Assembly (NCBI RefSeq): GCF_003626915.1 | Contig: NZ_CP032570.1 | Span: 930,001 to 994,000, forward strand | Direction of reading: 5' to 3' | Length of the DNA stretch: 64,000 bases | Source of the DNA: Tsuneonella amylolytica | Lineage (GTDB): Bacteria; Pseudomonadota; Alphaproteobacteria; Sphingomonadales; Sphingomonadaceae | In this document: piece after piece, positions 61,465 through 64,000 of the stretch | Position numbering within the stretch: the stretch's first letter is position 1 | Layout of the letters: every line of letters starts with the position of its first letter | The notes under the pieces: generated by a model | The model's input: the letters and a program-made list of their open reading frames with translations, nothing else | The model's database searches: none | What the model was told of the DNA's origin: nothing | Program-made: the position numbers and the translations under genes

Positions 61465-64000
61465 TCAGCCGTGTGCGCCGAACAGGTTCGCCACCGCCAC
61501 CGAGATGCGCAGCGACAGCGCGTAGGCGTCCTCGATCGGGTCGATATACCCGCGGTGAATGGCTGCGTAACCTTCGCCGCCGCCGTTGGGATAATCGGCC
61601 GCCTCGTCGACAGCGAAATCGCCCGGCCGGGCCAGCTGCGCCGGATATGCCCGGCGGAGCTGCGCGAGCGCATCGTCGATCCGCAAGGTGAAGACCATTT
61701 CCAGCACGTCGGTGCGGCTGACGTCGTTGGCGCGGGCGAATGCAGGAATGCCCACGGCCTTCAGGAACATATGCTGCAGCAACGCAAGCCTAAGCGCCTG
61801 AAGCACGCCGATCTCTCGCCGCACTTGCTCGCGCCCTTCGAAGGCTTCCTCCTCGGGCAGCATGTCGAGCAGCCGGTGCAGCTTCAGCGCATCGACCCGC
61901 AGCCGCGAGACCAGCCGACGGAAGACGCCGTTGCGGTCGTCCTTGGTGAGGTACTCGGCGAGCGTCGCGCACTGGGCGGCAAGATGGTCTTCCGTCCCGC
62001 GATAGGTGCGGCTCGCCCAAAAAGCGGAATTGAACAGTTCGCCGTAGGCCGCGACCGTCTTGATGCTCGCCAGCCGGTTCGATGCCCGCACCAGCCGCAC
62101 GATCTGCCGTCCGCGGGCGCTGTCGCGCAGCAACGCGGCCATGTCGTCTAGGTTGCCGTCCGCTGCGCTGCCGATGCCCGCGATGATGTTCACCGGGTAC
62201 CCGAGCTGCTGCAGGATGGCGTTGTGCGGGATCGCGCGGATCTGGCGCAGGCTCATCTCGCGATCGGCCGAGATATCGGACTGGCGGCGCGACTTGCGGC
62301 TGCCGGTCTCGACCAGCATCCCCAGCCCGAACGCGGTAATCGCCCGGGCGTAGGTCTTGCTGGCGAGATGGTCCTGCTGGTGATCCTTGATCGCACGGTA
62401 GAAATCGAGACTGAGGTCGGTTCGCCGGTAGAAGGGGTCGGTCGGCGCGGCGAGATCGGCGGTGGCCGGGCGAAGCTCGGCAATCCGGACGAGCGTGGCG
62501 AGCGCGAACTTCGGCGAACCGAAGAACATGTAGCCGTCTCCCCCCTGGAAGCTCGCTTCGGGCTCCAAGGCGATCCCCGCGCGGGCGAACTTACGCCGGG
62601 CCCACGGACTCAGCGGCCATTCGAGCCGGTCTTTCAGGCTCGACGGATGCGCGCCGCGCCCCATCCCCTCGCCGTGCGTGTCGAATACGAGAGCGGCTAC
62701 GTCGGTCAGCCCGTTCGCGGTCATCGCCGCGGCCATTCGGCCCTGCAACCGCTCGATCGCGAGGCTGGCGGGCACCTGCCCCACGAACCGGCCCGCATCG
62801 GAAAACCCGGTCTGGATCGCCACCCGTCCGCGCGTCCGGGCATAATCCTGATACGTGCGTTCCGCGAGCAGGGCGTCGAGCAGGCGTCCGCCGTGCTCAA
62901 GCGCGTTCTCGGTCTCGAACAGCGGCGATACGTCGACCTTGTCGGCGATGCCGAACAGCTTGGCGAAATAGAGCGCGGCGAGCACCGTCGAGGGCTGCTC
63001 GCACTCGGCGATCAGCATCCGAATCGGCGCGTCGGCATCCACGTGGTTGAGGATCTGCGCCATCGCGAGGAACTGGCGGATCGCGGTCGAGCTTTCGAGC
63101 GCCAGCGCTGCGAAATTCGCGCGCAGCGGCCGGACATCGGCAACCATCTCGCGCAAGGTCGCCACCGCACCGCGGCTGGCGATGTCGATCGAGCTGCCAT
63201 CGGGCAGCCGCCGGCGGATGGCGTTGTGAAGCTGGCTGGCGTTCACGCGGAAATGGATGCCGCCCATGCCGAGGCCATCGGCGCGCATCGCCGCCGCCAG
63301 GGTCCGGAGGGCCACCGCGGTGTCGCCGTCAGCCTCTGCAGCAGCTCCGTCCAGCCGGTTGATCAACGGTGCAAGCGACAGGAGCTTGTCGGGATGGTCG
63401 GCGGTCAGCCGGTTGGCCGCCGCCGCCAGGACCGCCGGATCGCTCATGTCGCCGGAAAAATCGCCCGCGCGCGCACCCGCCTCCCCCGCGGCAGAGCGCA
63501 AGGTCGCGACGAGGTCGTGCCCCGCGTCGATCCCCTCCAGCGTGTCGGCGTACCGGGAAAGCCGCTCGGCTTTCTCCGAAAGGCGGAAGCCGACCGAAGT
63601 GTGCCAGCCGATGTCGGTCCGCCCGTCCATGTCGTACCCAACCCAGGTGGCGAAGCGGAACGGCATTGGGGCGAGTTCGCGCCAGCGATCGGGCCACTCG
63701 GCTTGCGCCCGGGCGAGCACGGCGCCGACGATCCGGTCGCGCGCATCCTGAGCATGGGCGATCGCCTCCATCGCACGGTCGTGCTCGTAGTCGAGCGTGA
63801 CCGCGGGGCGCTCGCTCGCGACGACGCAGGCGACCTCTTCGTCACCCGAAACGGCGGCCCGGTCCACCGCGGCGGACTGCGCGGGCGACAGCAGGAAGGT
63901 CGGATGCGCGGTGAACACGGCGTGGAGCTGCGGCCGCGACCAGCGTGCGGCGAAGGCGTCGAAATCGGCTTCCTCGGCAACGGTCGCGGACAACGCCGCC
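61465..64000 (-). CDS. ppc: Divergent phosphoenolpyruvate carboxylase (5' end outside window)
   Basis: About 845 residues are visible; the start lies beyond base 64000 (an internal TTG at 63993 is not a convincing start). The enzyme would carboxylate PEP to oxaloacetate to refill the TCA cycle. Family marks are present but altered. VFTAHPT (His of the first motif) is canonical. The GYSDS segment is GFSDAGRFVGQ, the FHGRGG loop is DTHGEGMGRGAHP, the RAIPW block is RAIPHNAI, and the last residues are FGAHG instead of the usual QNTG. Such divergent PEPC-like proteins seem common in Sphingomonadales. Activity needs to be shown. Confidence 0.8.
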   Translation of the reverse strand, partial: AALSATVAEEADFDAFAARWSRPQLHAVFTAHPTFLLSPAQSAAVDRAAVSGDEEVACVVASERPAVTLDYEHDRAMEAIAHAQDARDRIVGAVLARAQAEWPDRWRELAPMPFRFATWVGYDMDGRTDIGWHTSVGFRLSEKAERLSRYADTLEGIDAGHDLVATLRSAAGEAGARAGDFSGDMSDPAVLAAAANRLTADHPDKLLSLAPLINRLDGAAAEADGDTAVALRTLAAAMRADGLGMGGIHFRVNASQLHNAIRRRLPDGSSIDIASRGAVATLREMVADVRPLRANFAALALESSTAIRQFLAMAQILNHVDADAPIRMLIAECEQPSTVLAALYFAKLFGIADKVDVSPLFETENALEHGGRLLDALLAERTYQDYARTRGRVAIQTGFSDAGRFVGQVPASLAIERLQGRMAAAMTANGLTDVAALVFDTHGEGMGRGAHPSSLKDRLEWPLSPWARRKFARAGIALEPEASFQGGDGYMFFGSPKFALATLVRIAELRPATADLAAPTDPFYRRTDLSLDFYRAIKDHQQDHLASKTYARAITAFGLGMLVETGSRKSRRQSDISADREMSLRQIRAIPHNAILQQLGYPVNIIAGIGSAADGNLDDMAALLRDSARGRQIVRLVRASNRLASIKTVAAYGELFNSAFWASRTYRGTEDHLAAQCATLAEYLTKDDRNGVFRRLVSRLRVDALKLHRLLDMLPEEEAFEGREQVRREIGVLQALRLALLQHMFLKAVGIPAFARANDVSRTDVLEMVFTLRIDDALAQLRRAYPAQLARPGDFAVDEAADYPNGGGEGYAAIHRGYIDPIEDAYALSLRISVAVANLFGAHG

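Overview
The window is about 65 percent GC, gene dense, and reads as a chromosomal segment of an alphaproteobacterium of the order Sphingomonadales, most likely Erythrobacteraceae or a close relative. The basis is the split methionine synthase, four TonB-dependent receptors, a riboswitch-controlled gcv operon with a two-subunit P protein, a chromosomal VirB-type cluster, and protein sequences that look like that group. No phage, insertion sequence, CRISPR array, rRNA or replication origin was recognised. Both ends cut genes: a GGDEF-EAL protein on the left and a divergent PEP carboxylase on the right.

Layout. 1-8 kb: GGDEF-EAL signalling protein, glmS, a decayed VapC-like toxin remnant, two EamA transporters, an isolated cpaF ATPase and an entericidin-like lipoprotein. 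8-13.3 kb (minus): the glycine cleavage operon gcvT-gcvH-gcvPA-gcvPB behind a tandem glycine riboswitch, with an ABA4-like membrane gene at its end and a REP-like inverted repeat between gcvH and gcvPA. 13.3-19.9 kb (minus): a methionine-cycle operon of an ArsR-methyltransferase regulator, metF, metH in two genes, and a TauE/SafE permease. A perfect 20-bp palindrome overlaps the predicted promoter. 19.9-23.5 kb: a Fur-box-preceded PepSY protein, a small membrane protein and a TonB receptor, which form an iron or siderophore module. 23.5-31.7 kb: AmpG-like permease, serine hydrolase, S9 peptidase, amidohydrolase-CIA30 fusion and PBP4-type carboxypeptidase, a peptide and cell-wall neighbourhood. 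A penicillin acylase remnant follows.

32.4-44 kb: an Oar-like TonB receptor, then a D-amino-acid cluster (N-acyl-D-amino-acid deacylase, LysR regulator, DgcN, DgcA), tRNA-Arg(TCT), a queuosine-precursor transporter and another TonB receptor. 44.2-52 kb (minus): a compact VirB-type apparatus (transglycosylase, VirB2, B3, B4, B6, B9, B10, B11) with no visible VirB5, VirB7, VirB8, VirD4 or relaxase.

52-58 kb: a TPR protein, a large surface lipoprotein paired with a TonB receptor, and a winged-helix regulator with a degenerate receiver. Direct repeats with the 11-bp period of PhoB-family sites lie upstream of the virB operon and the lipoprotein gene, so these loci may share phosphate-type control; this is inference. 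58-64 kb: a DUF2339 membrane protein, a Crp/Fnr-type regulator and PEP carboxylase.

The best candidates for undescribed biology are the reduced VirB machine with its possible Pho-type promoter, the lipoprotein-TonB pair beside it, and the autoregulatory switch of the methionine operon.
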